Source: Trichoderma breve (lineage: Eukaryota > Ascomycota > Sordariomycetes > Hypocreales > Hypocreaceae). Taken from it: a DNA stretch of 64,000 bases. Numbering within the stretch: the first letter of the stretch is position 1; each line of letters starts with the position of its first letter. Shown one piece after another: positions 22,258-35,865 of this stretch. A program made the translations under genes and the position numbers. The DNA is taken from the NCBI RefSeq assembly GCF_028502605.1, contig NC_079233.1:6634001-6698000 (forward strand), given 5' to 3'. The notes beneath the pieces were generated by a model, which worked only from the letters and a program-made list of their open reading frames with translations, made no database searches and was not told the DNA's origin.

Positions 22258-25050
22258 TGTGACGGTTGTTGTTGTTTTGGTGTTGATTTGTGTGTTGATT
22301 GTAGTGGTGATTGTGTGTGTGTTGTATGTAAGTGTTGTAGCTTGGTGGTGTAGTAGCTCAATGGGTTGTAATTGATATCGTCAGGCTTCAATTCAGAGAA
22401 CAATCAGTTCAACAGTAGAGTAAACAAGGTAGTAAATCTCTTCGTAGCTCAAGCAGTAGCACCTCAATACCAGAGAAGAGGCCCTCACAACCTCTTATAC
22501 CAGCTGCCCCCCCTTCGTCTCCCCCAAATTACCAAATCGATTCCACCATCAAGGTCACACAACCATGGAGGTCCCCTCAAAACGCCAGCAAGTCACCAGA
22601 CCAAAACGTAGCCGGCACTAATGACCAACCGCAAAATTAATTTTTCAGCGAGCCTCACTCATCCTTTCTCCGGTCTTCTCTGCTTCTCCCCCTTGCCTGT
22701 TGCGTTATTGTTGCCCCTGGCTCCGCACCGCTGGTTCCGCCTGCTGATCCATTTTCTGGAACATGCCACCCAATCCCGTGCTGCTGCTAGTTTTTTTCTT
22801 CGCTTTTTTTTTCTCTTTTTTCTTTTCTTTTTTTTTTCCCCCGCAAAACGCTATGCTCAAGCCGGGCTGGCTTGATGGAGACTCAACCTTGAAGACCCAT
22901 CGAGGAGAACAAGAACAAGCCCTTTTCCATGGCCTTGCCACTATGTACCTTAGTAGGTACCTAATTTCCAAGCTTTTCTTGGCCACTCACGTCCGCTGGT
23001 GCTCCTCAGGTGGGCAATTTTGGGACTGAAGCGGGACTGCGCCCCTCCCGCCAATATGCGCACCCAGCAAAGGTGGTTTGTACGCGGGATATACCCGACC
23101 TCACCACACATTTACTATGAGCGCATTGAGTATTTTGAACGTAGCAGCGACTTGGATGAGGTGGCCAGATCCGACCGGAGCTCAGCGAGTTGCGCTGGTT
23201 TTTTTTCGCTTCCCAGCCCACAGCGCCTTACAGCGGTCATTGAAACGTTCCAGGCCACTAAAAACCCCCCTGTGTTGTAGCGCTGCGGCCGGAGCCTCCT
23301 GGTGACCCGATGGCGTGTGTCACGCGGGCCCTTCAGCGAGTTTTCTGTAGGTAATGAGAATGCCCGAAGCGGTTTCGTTTGTTTTTTTCTGCAGCGAATT
23401 TTTTCTTTTTTTCTTGGGAGCTGAGCTTGGACTTGTACCGTTGCAGCCAGCCAACCTGGAACCCCCAATGCAGCGAGTAAGCTGTGCAGCGCTGTGCTGT
23501 ACGTGTACTCGTATTACGAGAATACGCAACCTGGTGCAGTAAATTGCGTGCACGTTTTCTGTTACATTGTTACATTCTTACCTAACCGCTCGTAATAACC
23601 AATTGTCAAATGAATTGACTCCTCATCCCACTCACTCCAATTCCCCCTCATCCAACCGCCAAACCACGAGGCCTGCAATTGACGACATTCATTAGGCCAT
23701 TCGTCGTGTCAATGATCCAATTTCCTCTCCTTACAGCATAATGCTCATGCTCATGTTGGTTCCTTGCCCAAAATTAGGTAATGTAAGCGTAGAAGTCAGT
23801 GGCTCGACAGAGGTAGACAGTGGCATCATCACGAGGTGCAATTGGTTTTTTTTTTTCGCTCTCGGCGCCTTTTGCGTCATTCCCGTGGCCACATGAGCAC
23901 AATGCAAGCACCTCTCAGGGGCAATTTTCTTGCATTTCGCCAGCTTCCCAGCTTTGTTCCTCTTTCTATTCTTACACTTCGCTTTTTTTCGGCCCGCCGG
24001 CTCGCCATGCGCATCGCAAATTGTTAATCCCGATTTTCCACCTTTCAATTTCCATTTGCTGCTTCTGCCGGTTTCTGCGAGCTTACCTGTACCTTTTTTT
24101 CCTTCCCGCACTCTCACTCATCTGGCCTGACCCTGGCATGACACTTGCCTGAGCGAACCCGATCGGAGTCGCCATGCCGGTATTCTTACTTCATTCTCCT
24201 TTTGACTAATCCGCGTATGACTCTTTTTAATTACCTAGCTTGGCACATTGCTATAGCTGGGACTTGCAAATCGACAATTCCGAGTTCCCAATTCCCACCG
24301 AGTGCAACGCGTTAATGACGTATCGGTGACTTGCACCCAATGGAGCTGCCGACGATCGCCGCCCCTCTTCCGAACTGGATGACTGACTGACTTTGACAGA
24401 CCAGGGGGATCCAGCGCCAAACAGCTTTGATGGATCGTCATCATCATCTTGCCGGCCGATGCGGATGTCAATCCCAATGTTAATTGTCGGATGCATCGTT
24501 ACCCTGGCATGGTTCAATGTTACGGTACCACGAGTCTATAATTCGCGCGCAGGGCTCAAAAACTCCAATCAAGGAAAATTGCCATTCCATCGTGAGGTTA
24601 CTATATTCGTAACTATCCTAGACGGTCGTACGAGTATTCATATACTCGACCCTATTGTTCGACTCATCCAACATCATCGACACTCATCATCTGTCATCCG
24701 TCATCCAGACCATTCATCAGCTCTCAAAGAGTCGGTATTTATCCTGCCATCTAGCAGATAGCAATAACAGCGTTGCCCCTCCCCCATCATGAGGAGGAGT
24801 AGAAGAAGAATAAAAAAGAAAAGAACATAAAAAAAAAGAGAAATGCTAGATGATCCCAGTAAACGTACATTCCAACGCCGAATAGTAAAAGTCGTAAAAG
24901 TGCTACCAGTCCGCCCCCCCTGAATAGCCAACCCAAACACCATACAAGGAGTCTAGCCAGGCATCGGCCGTGACAGATCCGTCATAAGTTTTCAAATTTT
25001 GTTTTGTTGAAAAGAAATGAAATGCCCATTCGGACAACGTGCAAGCTGCT
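22258..25050. other. Intergenic region with poly-pyrimidine tracts
   Basis: No supported gene in 2.8 kb. It includes the DUF3602 promoter on the left and a very T-rich block at about 22790-22850. TACTCGTA or its complement occurs near 23503 and 24626. The right end is the 3' region of the GH76 gene. Confidence 0.45.
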
Positions 25051-26636
25051 TCAAGGGCCGAGACTCATCCAGGCGAGTCCCGTACATAGAGACCCGATGA
25101 TGATGACTGTGACGATGCCCGCTCCGGCCTTGTCGCCCGCTGTCACGGGCGCCACCGGCCTCAGGAAACTGTTCGGGTTGCTGCCGGCGTTGGGATTTCC
25201 CTTGGACGTACCACCCGTGTCGTTGGTGACGGGGACGTGGGCCGTACCAATGAGAAGCGATGACACGGCGCCCACAACGTTCATTTCTTGACCTGCTCCG
25301 GTTCGACCATCGTATTGACCCGTGTTCCATTTAAGTCCGCACTGGCGCCCCAGGGCACCGCCGGTACATTGCTTGATGGCCGCCTGCGCCGATGTCTTGA
25401 GCACAGGCAGAATTTTGGGAGCCAAGAAGGGGGCCAGCTGTGTCGTGGTGGCATACCATCGGTGGATGTAGCCCTTGAAGGACACCATGTCGGTGCTGCA
25501 AGTGTTGACGCTCTCGCACGACGGCTCGTAGGCGATGCCCTTGGGGAAAAAGGTCTCGAGGCCGTGGTCGACCAGCTTCTCCAGTCTCGTCTTCCATACG
25601 TCGCTTTCGGTCTACTGGGGAGGTAGCCATTGAACTTAGAGACCAACATTGCCATTTTCAGCATAGAAAGACTCACGTGGTTGTACATGTATGCTGTGCC
25701 AAGAACCCAAACCGCGCTATTGTACGAGAACTCGGCCTTGTTGATTTCAGTGCAGTTGTTTGATACGTCTGCGCCGTCGTAAATGGCATAGGTATCATTG
25801 TCCAAGAAGCCAATCTTGGCCATCCAGTCCCACGTGTTGTCAGCCCAGTCGGAATACGTCTTGTTGCCAGTGTAGCGGGCCAGTCGCGCTCCCAAATTGA
25901 AGAAACAACCATTGGCAATACCTAAGGAGAGTGTTAGCCGCCATCACGATACATGTCCCGGCAGACTCGACATGATGTCGTGCTTACTGTTCTTGTAGCT
26001 GTATCCGGGGTTGGTCGGCGGGATCTGCCAACGAATACCGCCGCCGCAGGTGCCGTCGTGGCGATCGGGACTGGCCTGGGTGTTGAAGACTCCCTGGGCC
26101 AGGGCCAGCCAACCGGGTCTATCAGCGGGAGGGTCTGGGAACTTTTCCTCGGCCGCCAGCATGGCCGTCATGCCCCAGAAACCTTGGTCGTCGTTACCCA
26201 GCGAGAGAGTGACGTTAGGGGGCTGGAAGTCGTCGTTGGGGCCCGTCTGCCACTGAATGGCCTGCATGACGAGGTCGTTATAAGTGGTGTCGTTGGTCAA
26301 ATACCAGTAATCGATCAGTGTCCCCCACATGGCACCGCCTTCCCACCAGTAGTAATCACCAGCAGGAGGTGGTCCAGGGAGAATACCTGGAGTCTGGCCA
26401 GATTCGTTTCCGTGGTAGTACTGCAGCATATCCCACGCGACAGTGCTTGCTGTTTTCTTAATGTCGCCTGGCGGGGAGAAGAGAAGAAAGAAAGATTAGC
26501 TACCAGCATCGTCAAAGCAGAGGGAGAGCGCATGCTCACTGGTTGAGGAAATAGAGAATGGGCTCTGCTGTGCGACGGCCATATCTGCCACAGAGAGGAG
26601 GGCAGCCATGGCGCCCGGCCGAAAGAAGGATTTCAT
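25051..26636 (-). CDS. GH76 endo-1,6-alpha-mannosidase, DFG5/DCW1 type, GPI-anchored
   Basis: DFG5/DCW1 proteins process the GPI glycan and cross-link mannoproteins to the cell wall. Four exons (26636-26540, 26467-25988, 25921-25677, 25611-25051) join in frame to 460 residues. The N-terminus [20 protein letters not shown] is a signal peptide. GH76 motifs follow: [19 protein letters not shown], and the catalytic Asp pair in [13 protein letters not shown]. Then come GGIRWQI, the splice-spanning YKNSIANGCFF, and IYDGADV. The C-terminus has a Ser/Asn/Gly spacer and a hydrophobic tail ([18 protein letters not shown]), as in GPI attachment. Several Asn-X-Thr sites are present. Donors are GTGAGC, GTAAGC and GTGAGT. 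All catalytic features are intact. Confidence 0.94.
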
Positions 26637-29025
26637 GATACCGACGCCAGCGTTTTACGAGTTTAAAAAACAACAGTTGGTCGGGGCGTCAACCCAAGCA
26701 TACGAATCCAACGAAGGATGGCGCAGTAGCGAGCGCGAAGTCGAGTAAAAGGGCTGTCGTGCGATGCAGTGCAATGCGATGCGATTCGGTTCCGTTTCGT
26801 TTTTGCGTGATGGTGAGATGCGGATTGCTTACGAGTGCATCTAGTCGGGTAACGAGGGAAAAAAAAATAGCGAGCGAGGGAGGAAGCGAAAGTGGATGGA
26901 TGGAGGGCGGTTCCTCGGCTGCGGATTCGCGAGCGAGAGCAGCAGGTGTCGAAGAAACAGACGATGGTGAAGAAGATTGATGATGATGAAAGAAGAAAAG
27001 AGTGAGAGTGAGAGCGAAAGTGAACCGGCAGACCGGGAAACAGGCTCAAGATGTCAATCAAGACAAGACAAGGGGGGCTGCAGTGTGTGTGTGTGTTTGG
27101 TTGTCACTTGGACTTGGACTTGGGACGATTGAAGATGTGAGGTGTGAGAACTGGGGAATAAACTGGAGCGGTGGCGCAAAAATTGGTGATGGGCTGGCGC
27201 TACTTGCTGGAGGGCAGAGGGATTGGCATGTTTGATGTTACGCCGGCCGGTACCACTGCCGCTCATGACGCGTGCAAAGATACCTGCGAGCGCATGCCGG
27301 TTGGCCGGGTAAAATGAGCGAGAATCCTGTATTCTACGAGTACCATCTGGGCTGTGCTGTCTTTACCGCTGCTGTCTACGTATACAAAAACAGACTTCTG
27401 CCCGGGTGAGATTGTTATTTTGCCTGTCCTCGTATCGTATTGTCTGTCTGCGTGTCTGTCCTTTACGGAATACGGGCGGGCTTTGATGCGGAGAAGCATG
27501 GCATGGCAGGGCATGGGCGGGCAATATGCGCAAGCAATATGCATGGGACCCAACAAGCGCCGAGTTGGGCCATTCTCTGCCTCTCCGTATTTCCATATCT
27601 GGCAGCTGCGGCGGCGATTTGGAGGGAGAAGAAATAAATACGAAGTCCGGAATGGGTGGGATAATAATGGAGTTGCTCTGCTCTGGCCCATACAAAAATG
27701 AGAGTGACGGCAGACGTCGACACGCAATGCTACTGGACAAGGTTGGCTTGAAGGTTCATTCGGCGGCGCACGTATTGGCTGAAGCTGGGCCATCAGCTAT
27801 TTTTGGAGACGGCCCGTTTGGAGTGTCGGTAGGTACTTTGTACATACAGGTAAGCAAGAAGCAGCAGGCTTTACATGGATCTCATCACTCTCACCACTAC
27901 AACAAAATAGAGAGCGTCAGCAGGTATCCTTCTCTGCACCAGTACATGCTGTGATCAGCCCAACAACGTCTGCCAGTCACGATATGCCAAACACCATCGT
28001 CGAGTGATCTCTTGGCCCTTTCTTGGCCCGCCTCAAGCCCGCTGCCACGAGATCTCGCCAGCGTTAGCGCTCCATGATTTGCTGCCCTGATTCCACCCTG
28101 GCCCGCCATCCTCCAAGGGTTCCTGCGCCTCTGGGCTTTTTAGGCCGGGGCTAGAGCATCCACTGCCTTTTGAACGTCTGTGCTCAACTACAAGTACGAA
28201 CTGTGCTACCAGGCAGTCAGTATTGTGTGAACGCTACAGTACGCGGAACAGCAAAAGGTGTGTACTTGTTCTGGAGTGTAGAGCAACGCGTAGCTTCATG
28301 TACCTACCATACTTGACCTCGTCTGGTACCTCTGAAGAACACGGATTGGGACAGACGACAATCAAATGCCTTACTGTATGGAGTACCTACGGAGCACTCT
28401 GTTCATGAGTCAAACCAACGCGACAATGGCCACAATGTACCGCAAATGATTCAATCCCTCAAAATCACTCTGTAGATCCAAATGGGACAATCCTGCATCC
28501 CATATTTGGCAGCATTTCTGCATTCCATAGCGCCCATTGCTGAGCTGAAAATCAGCCACCGCCCAGCATGCCGGTGAGCGTTTTGGCGTTCCAGACCATC
28601 GGGCCGCCGATATTCCGGTCGCAGCTCACCCGGCCAATCACCGTCAGCCTTGGCACCAGGGAAAGCGAATTGGAGACGTGTCCAGCTGTGGTTTCTAAGA
28701 GAGAGACGCTGATGCTGATGCCATCAAACCGGTGCTTTCACATGCGCCGCTGCCCGCCACGCCTTGCACAGGACTTGGTCGAGGCCGAATTGTGATTTCG
28801 ACACTGCGCACGCCTCCATTGGATCGAATTGAGCAGTTGGAAGTGCGCGGGTCGACAAGCTGCAGCTTCCGTGGAATGAGGTAGCCTTCAGCAAGCCGTA
28901 GCTCATCATCTGCCTGTGGGCTTCTCTCTTTTCTCTTGCTCGCTTTCTTACTGTCTCGGCTACTTGAATGCCAATTTCGACTCTTTAAACAATAGACGTC
29001 TCCTACACAATCACAAATTTCCACA
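26637..29025. other. Intergenic spacer between GH76 and ERV41
   Basis: I see no supported gene in 2.4 kb, only the divergent promoters of the two flanking genes. Short frames here are low-complexity. A GTGTGTGTGT repeat lies at about 27084-27094. Confidence 0.45.
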
Positions 29026-30289
29026 ATGGACGGCTTCGAGAAGTCGAGCTTGAATGAAGATGACTTTGGCGCAAAGGGTGGCATTGTCAGCGCCTTTGAT
29101 GCATTCCGTACGATTTGACCCTCCCAGCTATATACTAGCTCTGCATTGCCTGTCATCGAGTCGCGTGTGCTAATTCCTTCTGTTGCAGCCAAATCAAAAC
29201 CTCAGTATGTGACAAAGACGTCAGGCGGCGGCAAATGGACCGTCGCCATGCTCTTCATCTCCTGCATCTTCCTGTGGACCGAGATAGGCCAATGGTGGCG
29301 CGGAGCCGAGCATCACACGTTTGCCGTCGAAAAGGGTATCGGGCACGACATGCAGGTCAACCTCGACATTGTTGTCAAGATGGACTGCAACGACCTCCAC
29401 GTCAACGTCCAGGATGCATCGGGCGATCGCATCCTTGCTGGAGACAAGCTGAAGCGCGATGCTACGACATGGCACCAGTGGGTTGACGCGCAGGGCATGC
29501 ACAGGCTCGGCAAGAGTGAGAATGGCAAGCTGGACACTGGCGAAGGCTGGCATGGCGCCCACGATGAGGGCTTTGGCGAGGAGCATGTGCACGACATTGT
29601 GGCTCTCAGCCGAAAGAAGGCCAAGTGGGCAAAGACGCCGTCGCCAAAGGGCAGGCCGGATAGCTGCCGTATGTATGGCAGCCTGGACTTGAACAGGGTG
29701 CAGGGCGACTTTCACATTACAGCCAGAGGCCACGGTTATGGTGGCCAGCACTTGGACCATGACAGTATGTTCTTTTTATCCTACCTTGTCACTTGTCGTT
29801 GTTGAGAATGTGTCTTCTGACTAACGGCGTTTAGAGTTCAACTTCTCTCACATCATCTCGGAAATGTCCTACGGCCCCTTTTACCCATCGCTGGTCAACC
29901 CCCTCGACCGCACCGTCAACCCCGCCATTGTTCACTTCCACAAGTTCCAGTACTTCCTCTCCGTCGTCCCCACCGTCTACCTCACCGGCAACAGGGTCGT
30001 CAACACCAACCAGTACGCCGTCACGGAGCAGAGCAAGGTCATCTCGGACCACCAAGTCCCCGGCATCTTCTTCAAGTACGACATTGAGCCCATCATGCTA
30101 AGCGTCGCGGAGACCCGCCATGGCTTCTTTAGCTTTTTGGTCAAGATTGTCAACATCTTCAGCGGCGTCATGGTGGCTGGCCACTGGGGGTTTACGCTGA
30201 GCGACTGGGTGCGCGAGGTCATTGGCAAGAGGCGGCGCAGCAACGGCGGTATCGGCGTTTTGGGCAACAAGCACGGATACGATGAGTAA
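29026..30289 (+). CDS. ERV41: ER-Golgi vesicle protein Erv41 (ERGIC2)
   Basis: Erv41 with Erv46 forms a COPII/COPI cargo receptor that retrieves ER residents. Three exons (29026-29107, 29189-29764, 29835-30289) give 370 residues. It starts MDGFEKSSLNEDDFGAKGG. The first membrane segment is at about residues 43-60 (WTVAMLFISCIFLWTEI). A long lumenal domain carries the family's landmarks (DLNRVQGDFHITARGHGYGG, FSHIISEMSYGPFYPSLVNP). The second membrane segment is around 325-345 (VNIFSGVMVAGHWGFTLSDW). The short C-terminal tail is cytosolic and basic. Exon junctions use GTACGA and GTATGT donors and preserve phase. Length and two-pass topology match the family. Confidence 0.95.
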
Positions 30290-32492
30290 GTAGATGGATG
30301 TCGTTGGCTGTGGTGTATATGGATGGAATGGATACAATAACCTCAGATTGGGTCAAAACGAGGCGTAGCTGGTGCATGGTCTTTCTTTTATGGGGCATCT
30401 TGATTGGTTTCTTCATTTTACATGTGATACTTTGGGCAGTTTTGAGAGAGGCTGTAAACCGAGTATAGCAAAGTTGTAACATAGCAGCATACTACATACA
30501 GACATAGAAATCGGATATTCAGGATTCTTCACCTTGTATCAACCAATAAGCAGCTGCAGAATGGCATCTCGGAGCCAGCGCCGGCTTCTAGGAGGCTTTT
30601 TTTCGGCTTTCATCTGTAAGGGACGGCAGTCTTTGGCATAAGCGCTATTGGGCTCATCCGTCGGCTTTCCGGGAGGCTGAATGGCACCTTTCAGGGCAGT
30701 ATAAGGCGGCTACGAATAGAACCTAAGATGGAATACGGGTAGTAATACTGGTAGGGCGCAAGCTCCGGTAGCGCACAGTCAAGTTGGCAGGCTGATTTGA
30801 AGGCATACCGGCAATGACCGAAAGAGACTCCACGAGTCAATGCGGCACTTGGCGGTGATTTTTTTTCTTTTTTTTTTTTTTTTTTTTCCTTCGGTGATGC
30901 CTTGATGATGGTGCCAGACATGCAGCTATTCTGTGCATAAACTGACCTACTGGGTGGGATTTAGTGGGCTGCTTGGAAGCGACAGGCCTAAAATGGAGCC
31001 ATGACGACATTCCCGCCCAGCCCAGCAGCTTTTTCCCCTCCTCGCCAAACAGCTTCTTCCCTGGCAATGGCACTTTGACTCTTCTCCCCCCCTCTAACTG
31101 CATCTGCTTGTTCCAGTCCAGGAACCAGGACGGACTCCTCCGTTCCAGTAGAAAATAGAAGAAAGCAACGGAGGGGGCGTTTTAGCGCGGAACGGCGCGA
31201 TGCGAGGACACAAGACGGCCGGGCTCAAACTCTCAACAAGCAACAAGGGCGACCGATCGGGTAAATGAAACCTGGGCGTCACACTGCACTTGGGCCCTCA
31301 CAGCCTGTCCTGTCGGTCCCTGATCCATGACGTTGGGTGCAAAGCGCAGCACAGCATGCCAGCCAAGGGAAACAAACAGACAGAAGGAGATTGGGAGAGA
31401 AATATCTAGAAGAAAAAAAGTGAGGCTGAGACGGTGCCACAGCATCTGCAGGATCGGGTGGTGCTGAGCGCTCGCCGTCTGAGACAAGTTGGCGCCCTCG
31501 TGGATGCAACAGACCGACTACTGAGGCCCCGCGCCACGCTTCTGCCTGGTCACAAGGCGGTGCTCGTTTCTTCCAGATTCATGCAGGTGACCAACCACAG
31601 CTGGGTGCTTGGTTTGTTGAGAGGGGGGGTGAGGGCACGAATGCAGAGAGAGAGGAGGGGAGGGGGGCCAAGAGACAGGAAAACGATCAGTAACAGTTGT
31701 ACCGTGTTGGGGTGCACTGTGGGATGGACGAGGGATAGGGAGAGGGAGGGGAAAGACGAGACGCTGTTTGTTGTGATGTTGGCGATGCTGATGGTGATGA
31801 AGCTGATGACGATGATGAAGCTATATGCTGTCAAGGGATGACACGAGGGAGACCATACAGAGACGAGACGAGACGAGATAAGAGAAGACAAGACAGCAGG
31901 AACAACACCGAGCAGCTGCGAGATGCCCGAGCTGACAAGCCGAAATAACATGACCCGGGCACAGAAGACTGCAGAAATCACAGCTTCGCCTTAGCCTTAC
32001 CAGGGCCCTGTCTAGTCTCCCCGTTAGCTGGCTCACAAGGCCTCAAAGTCAGCAGCCCACCCTTCGAGCAGCTTCTGTTCTCCCCAATGAAACATCGTCA
32101 TCAGCTGCCCACTGCGAAGAGGCCCGCTATTGGTACTGTCCTGACGTTATCCTGCTTCCTCCGTTGGTGCCGTCTCGACACCCAAAAGCCCTATTACAGC
32201 AGGGGTTCCTCGGCCTCTGCGACTCTTCTGCGTCATATCCTTTGCATTCCCACACAATCGTTACCCCTCCTTGTGCTCTTCAGCCTCTTGGGATCCTCTA
32301 CTGTTTTTACTGTGTCCCTCTGGTTGCCTGGCTGCCTTTTCTCTTTCCGCCTCATCTTCCGACACCTTTAGCTCTTCTGAGTGACGTCTCCAGCAGCAGA
32401 AAGCAGCAGACAAACGAAAGATAGACACTGTGAGAGAACTGCGAGAGAAAGAGAGAGTTCGGCAGAGAGATAGGTAGTGCCGGGCTGGAGAA
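30290..32492. other. Intergenic spacer, ERV41 to DUF3824 gene
   Basis: No supported gene. A poly-T tract lies at 30859-30887. The right part (about 32080-32490) is CT/AG-rich and likely the long 5' leader of the DUF3824 gene. A GACGA repeat occurs near 31861-31878. Confidence 0.45.
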
Positions 32493-35400
32493 ATGGCCGA
32501 CTATAGAACCACCCGGGTCTATCGAGAACGCCGCGAAAGTGATTCTGACGACGAGCGCTTTAAAGCCACCACTGTTACCCGATACAAGGTCAACCAGCCG
32601 CGAATAGAACGATACGACCGCACTGAGAAGTTTATTGAGATGGACGACGAACGACGCTCGCGCTACTCCGGGGAGCGTAACAACGACTATGTAGAGTATG
32701 AGCGGAGAGAGCGCTATGTCCCCGACAGGCCGCGCTCCGCCGTCGATGTTGAAGGCGATCGCACTCGCACCGTCTTTTATGAGCGAGATGTTGAGCGCCG
32801 TGAGTCGGACCGTGACTGGGAGAGACGCCCCCGCCATCATGATGAGGATGTGCGCATCGAAAAGAGGGTTGAGGAGCGCTTTGAGGACAACCACGGCCAC
32901 GAGGTTGAGCGTTATCGCAAGGAAACCGATTATTATCGAGAGCCGGAGCACTCTTCACCTGTTGTTGTGCGCCAGCGCGCCCCGGACCAGAAAATCATTG
33001 TCCAGGAAGCGCCCCCGCAGCAGATTGTCATTCCCAGACAGGACCCAAACATCATTGTGCTCAGGGAGAGAGAGGGTGATCGAGAAGTCGCCCGTGTTCC
33101 CTACGACGAAGAGTATTATTACCGCCGTGAACGGAGAGAGGTTGGCGATCGCCGTCAACACCGCCGCGATGACTACCACAGCGACGAGGATGACTATTAC
33201 TACTCTCGCCGCACCGTTCGCCGCAACCGCAGCCAGAGCTCGGATCATCACAAGCGCCACCTCGCTGAGGGTGCCCTTGCCGGCGCTGGCATCACCGCCT
33301 TGCTCTCAAGTCGTCCCAATGAGTACGGAGAGATTGCCGAGGGTCGTGGCAAGAAGGTTCTTGCTGGTGCTGCTCTGGGAGCTCTTGGAACTGAGGCCAT
33401 CAGGCGAGCTCACAGCGCATATGAAGATCGCTGGGGAGACGGCGACGAATCTCCCGATCGCCATTCCGCGCTCAAAAAGGGTCTCGGCCTTGCGGCAGTT
33501 GCTCTCGCTGCAGCCGGCGCCGTCAAGTACCACCAGGCCAGCAAAGCCGACAAGGAGGAGAGACGCCGAGGCCGCAGCCGAGGCCGCGGCTACTATTCCG
33601 GCGATGACTACTACTCGTCTTCTCGCTCGCGCTCTCGCTCGCGCCGACCCAGCCGTAAGCGCAGCCTTTCAACCTTGGCCAAGGCCGCTGTTGGAACCGC
33701 CGCGGCTGCTGGCCTGGTCAAGCATTTCCGCGACAAGTCAAAGTCGCGATCCAAGTCACGACATGGAAGCAGATCTCGTAGCAAGTCGACGCTGCGACGT
33801 GGCGCTGAGCTTGCCGGTGCCGCCGCTGCTGCTGGCATAGCCGGCAAGGTGTGGAAAGACCATCACGACAAGAAGAAGGAGAGAGAGAGAGAGGCTTCGA
33901 CCTCTCGTGGATTCAGCGATGACGATCATCATGATCGCGATTATGATAGGCGCGACTCTCCCAGCCGAAGCAGGAGCAGGAGCAGGAGCAGGTCGAGGGC
34001 CAGATCCCTTTATTCCGAAACCGCGGCTGATCCTGGGCTAGGCTTGATTGAGTACGGGCACGATCCCCTACCACCCGATCCGCGCTCTCCCACGGGCCAA
34101 GGATATGAATCCGAGGCCGAGGAGAGGCGACGAAACCGACGGAGAAGACGTGAAAGAGATCCCTCCTCTTCTGGATCCGATGAAGAGAGGAAACGGAGCA
34201 GGAGCAGGAGTGAGCTACGAGACGCAGTGGGCGCGGGCGCAGCGGCCGCTGGCATTAAAGCGTACAAGGACCACAAGGACAAAGAGAGGAAGGCAAAGGA
34301 AGAGGAGAGGCGGGAAGAGAGGAGAGCGGAGCGGAAGGAGGAGAGGAGAGACGAGAAGAGAGAGAGGCGCTCGAAGGAGAGGCGCTCAAGGGAGCGCGAT
34401 GAGCAAGGACAACGTGAGCATCCCCCCAACCCCTCATAGCCAAGCAAACTGGCTGTCTGTAAACGATAACTTACTTTTGAGCTTTGTGCAGGCTATCCCG
34501 ATGTCCCTCCAAACGGTGGCTTCTTTGATGAAGGCAGGCCGCACTCCCCCCCAACTGCCTCTGGCGGTGCCTACTACCCCCCCTACCCCATGACTCCGGG
34601 ATCGAGCACTCCCGGAACCGCCCCCCCTCCTACCAGTATTCCTCCCCCAGCTCCGCCTCCACCTCCAGCGGTCCCGCCGCCAGTTGGTGTTCCACCGCGA
34701 GAGCACAGCTACACGCCGTATACTGATCCTAACGTGCCTCCACCTCGGGAGTACCATCCCTACGTGCCACAAGACTATCACGGGTATGCTCCTCCGCCCC
34801 CGCCGGCCGGTCCCCCGCCACCCTCCGGACCGCCGCCTCGCGTCAACTCCTCGGGAATACCCGGTTATGTACCTCCTCCGCCGGCTGGTCCGCCGACTTC
34901 GGGTCCGGCGCCTCCGCCCGGACCTCCCCCTGCAGGGCCACCGGCGGGCGGTATCTTCCCGAATGATCAAGTGAGTGACCTCTCCAGAAGCAACAGTCTG
35001 CCTAATCAGAAAGGTGGACAACATGAGGGTGCGTTTGAATCGTACTTTTGTGCGGCACTACCTTGAATTCCTTTTGATTCAGGTTTTGTTAAGAGGGAAA
35101 GTCATTCATTGAAGCTAACGTGTTGCACTAGAGGCTGTAAAACCGCTCAAGGCACTGCCACCGCCTCGCATTGAGATTCCCGAGATTGTGTTTCCTATTC
35201 GTACCAGGAGAAAGTCTGTGTCGTTTGGGCCGCTTTCTCCGACGAGTTCCAAGACAATGCAGAGGCATAAAAAGGAGCATGACACCAAGTCTGAATCAGA
35301 CAGTTCCGAGTCTGAGGACGACAAGCGGCGTGAGAATCAATTCAAGCGGTCGAGCCACCACCGTCGATTAACGTCTGATACGACTCACGACCGCTCTCCT

Positions 35401-35865
35401 AACCGGGATGGCGAAGGTAGGCGTCGGAGACATCGTCACTCTGATTCAGACGACGATGTCGAAAATCTACCTGATCGTTTCGACTCGCATGGCAAACCAC
35501 TGGATGGCGGACGTCACGGCAAGAACCGCATCGTTACTCGAAGCGGCGAGTTTCACCGTCCAGCACAACGGCCTGGAGGCATGGAAGTTCACGGCGGATG
35601 GGCGCTTGGCGGGACGGACCCTGAGCAAATCGAAAAACTGGTGAGAAACGTGACGGGGGCTCTGGAGGGGCGGAAAAGCTGGGTGAGTGTGATTGGGGAG
35701 GTGCTTGGTGGCGACATGCTTGGACAGTTGGCGGGACCGTTGGCGGGAGTATTGCAACCCCCTGGTGGTAGTGGTGGCAGCGGTGGTGGTGAGGGTGAGG
35801 GGAGACGAAGGCAGATTGAGGACGACGACGATGATAGGGAGAGGAGGCACAAGAGGAGGAGATGA
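32493..35865 (+). CDS. Large Arg/Ser-rich DUF3824 protein
   Basis: Four exons (32493-34413, 34492-34970, 35010-35028, 35132-35865) give 1050 residues. The N-terminus MADYRTTRVYRERRESDSDD and the charged first 230 residues fit fungal DUF3824-type proteins. Ala/Gly-rich helical segments alternate with RS-like tracts: HLAEGALAGAGITALLSS (about 253), KKVLAGAALGALGTEAIRRA (about 285), LGLAAVALAAAGAVKYHQ and LAKAAVGTAAAAGLVKHFRD. These resemble the glycine-zipper-like hydrophobic segments of the family. Exon 2 is strongly proline-rich (PPPPAGPP type). Exon 3 is a 19-nt microexon, required because skipping it meets a stop at once. The final exon is acidic and basic by turns and ends with an RHKRRR tail. 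Its role is unknown; composition suggests a nuclear or scaffold function, which is inference. Confidence 0.85.

Noticed and set aside
28695..29192. 165-residue minus-strand frame overlapping the ERV41 start
   Set aside because: Antisense to the Erv41 first exon and intron; no family signature.
32698..33840. 380-residue plus-strand frame inside the DUF3824 gene
   Set aside because: Shadow of the repetitive Arg/Ser/Ala codons in another frame; the DUF3824 frame explains the sequence and its exon junctions.
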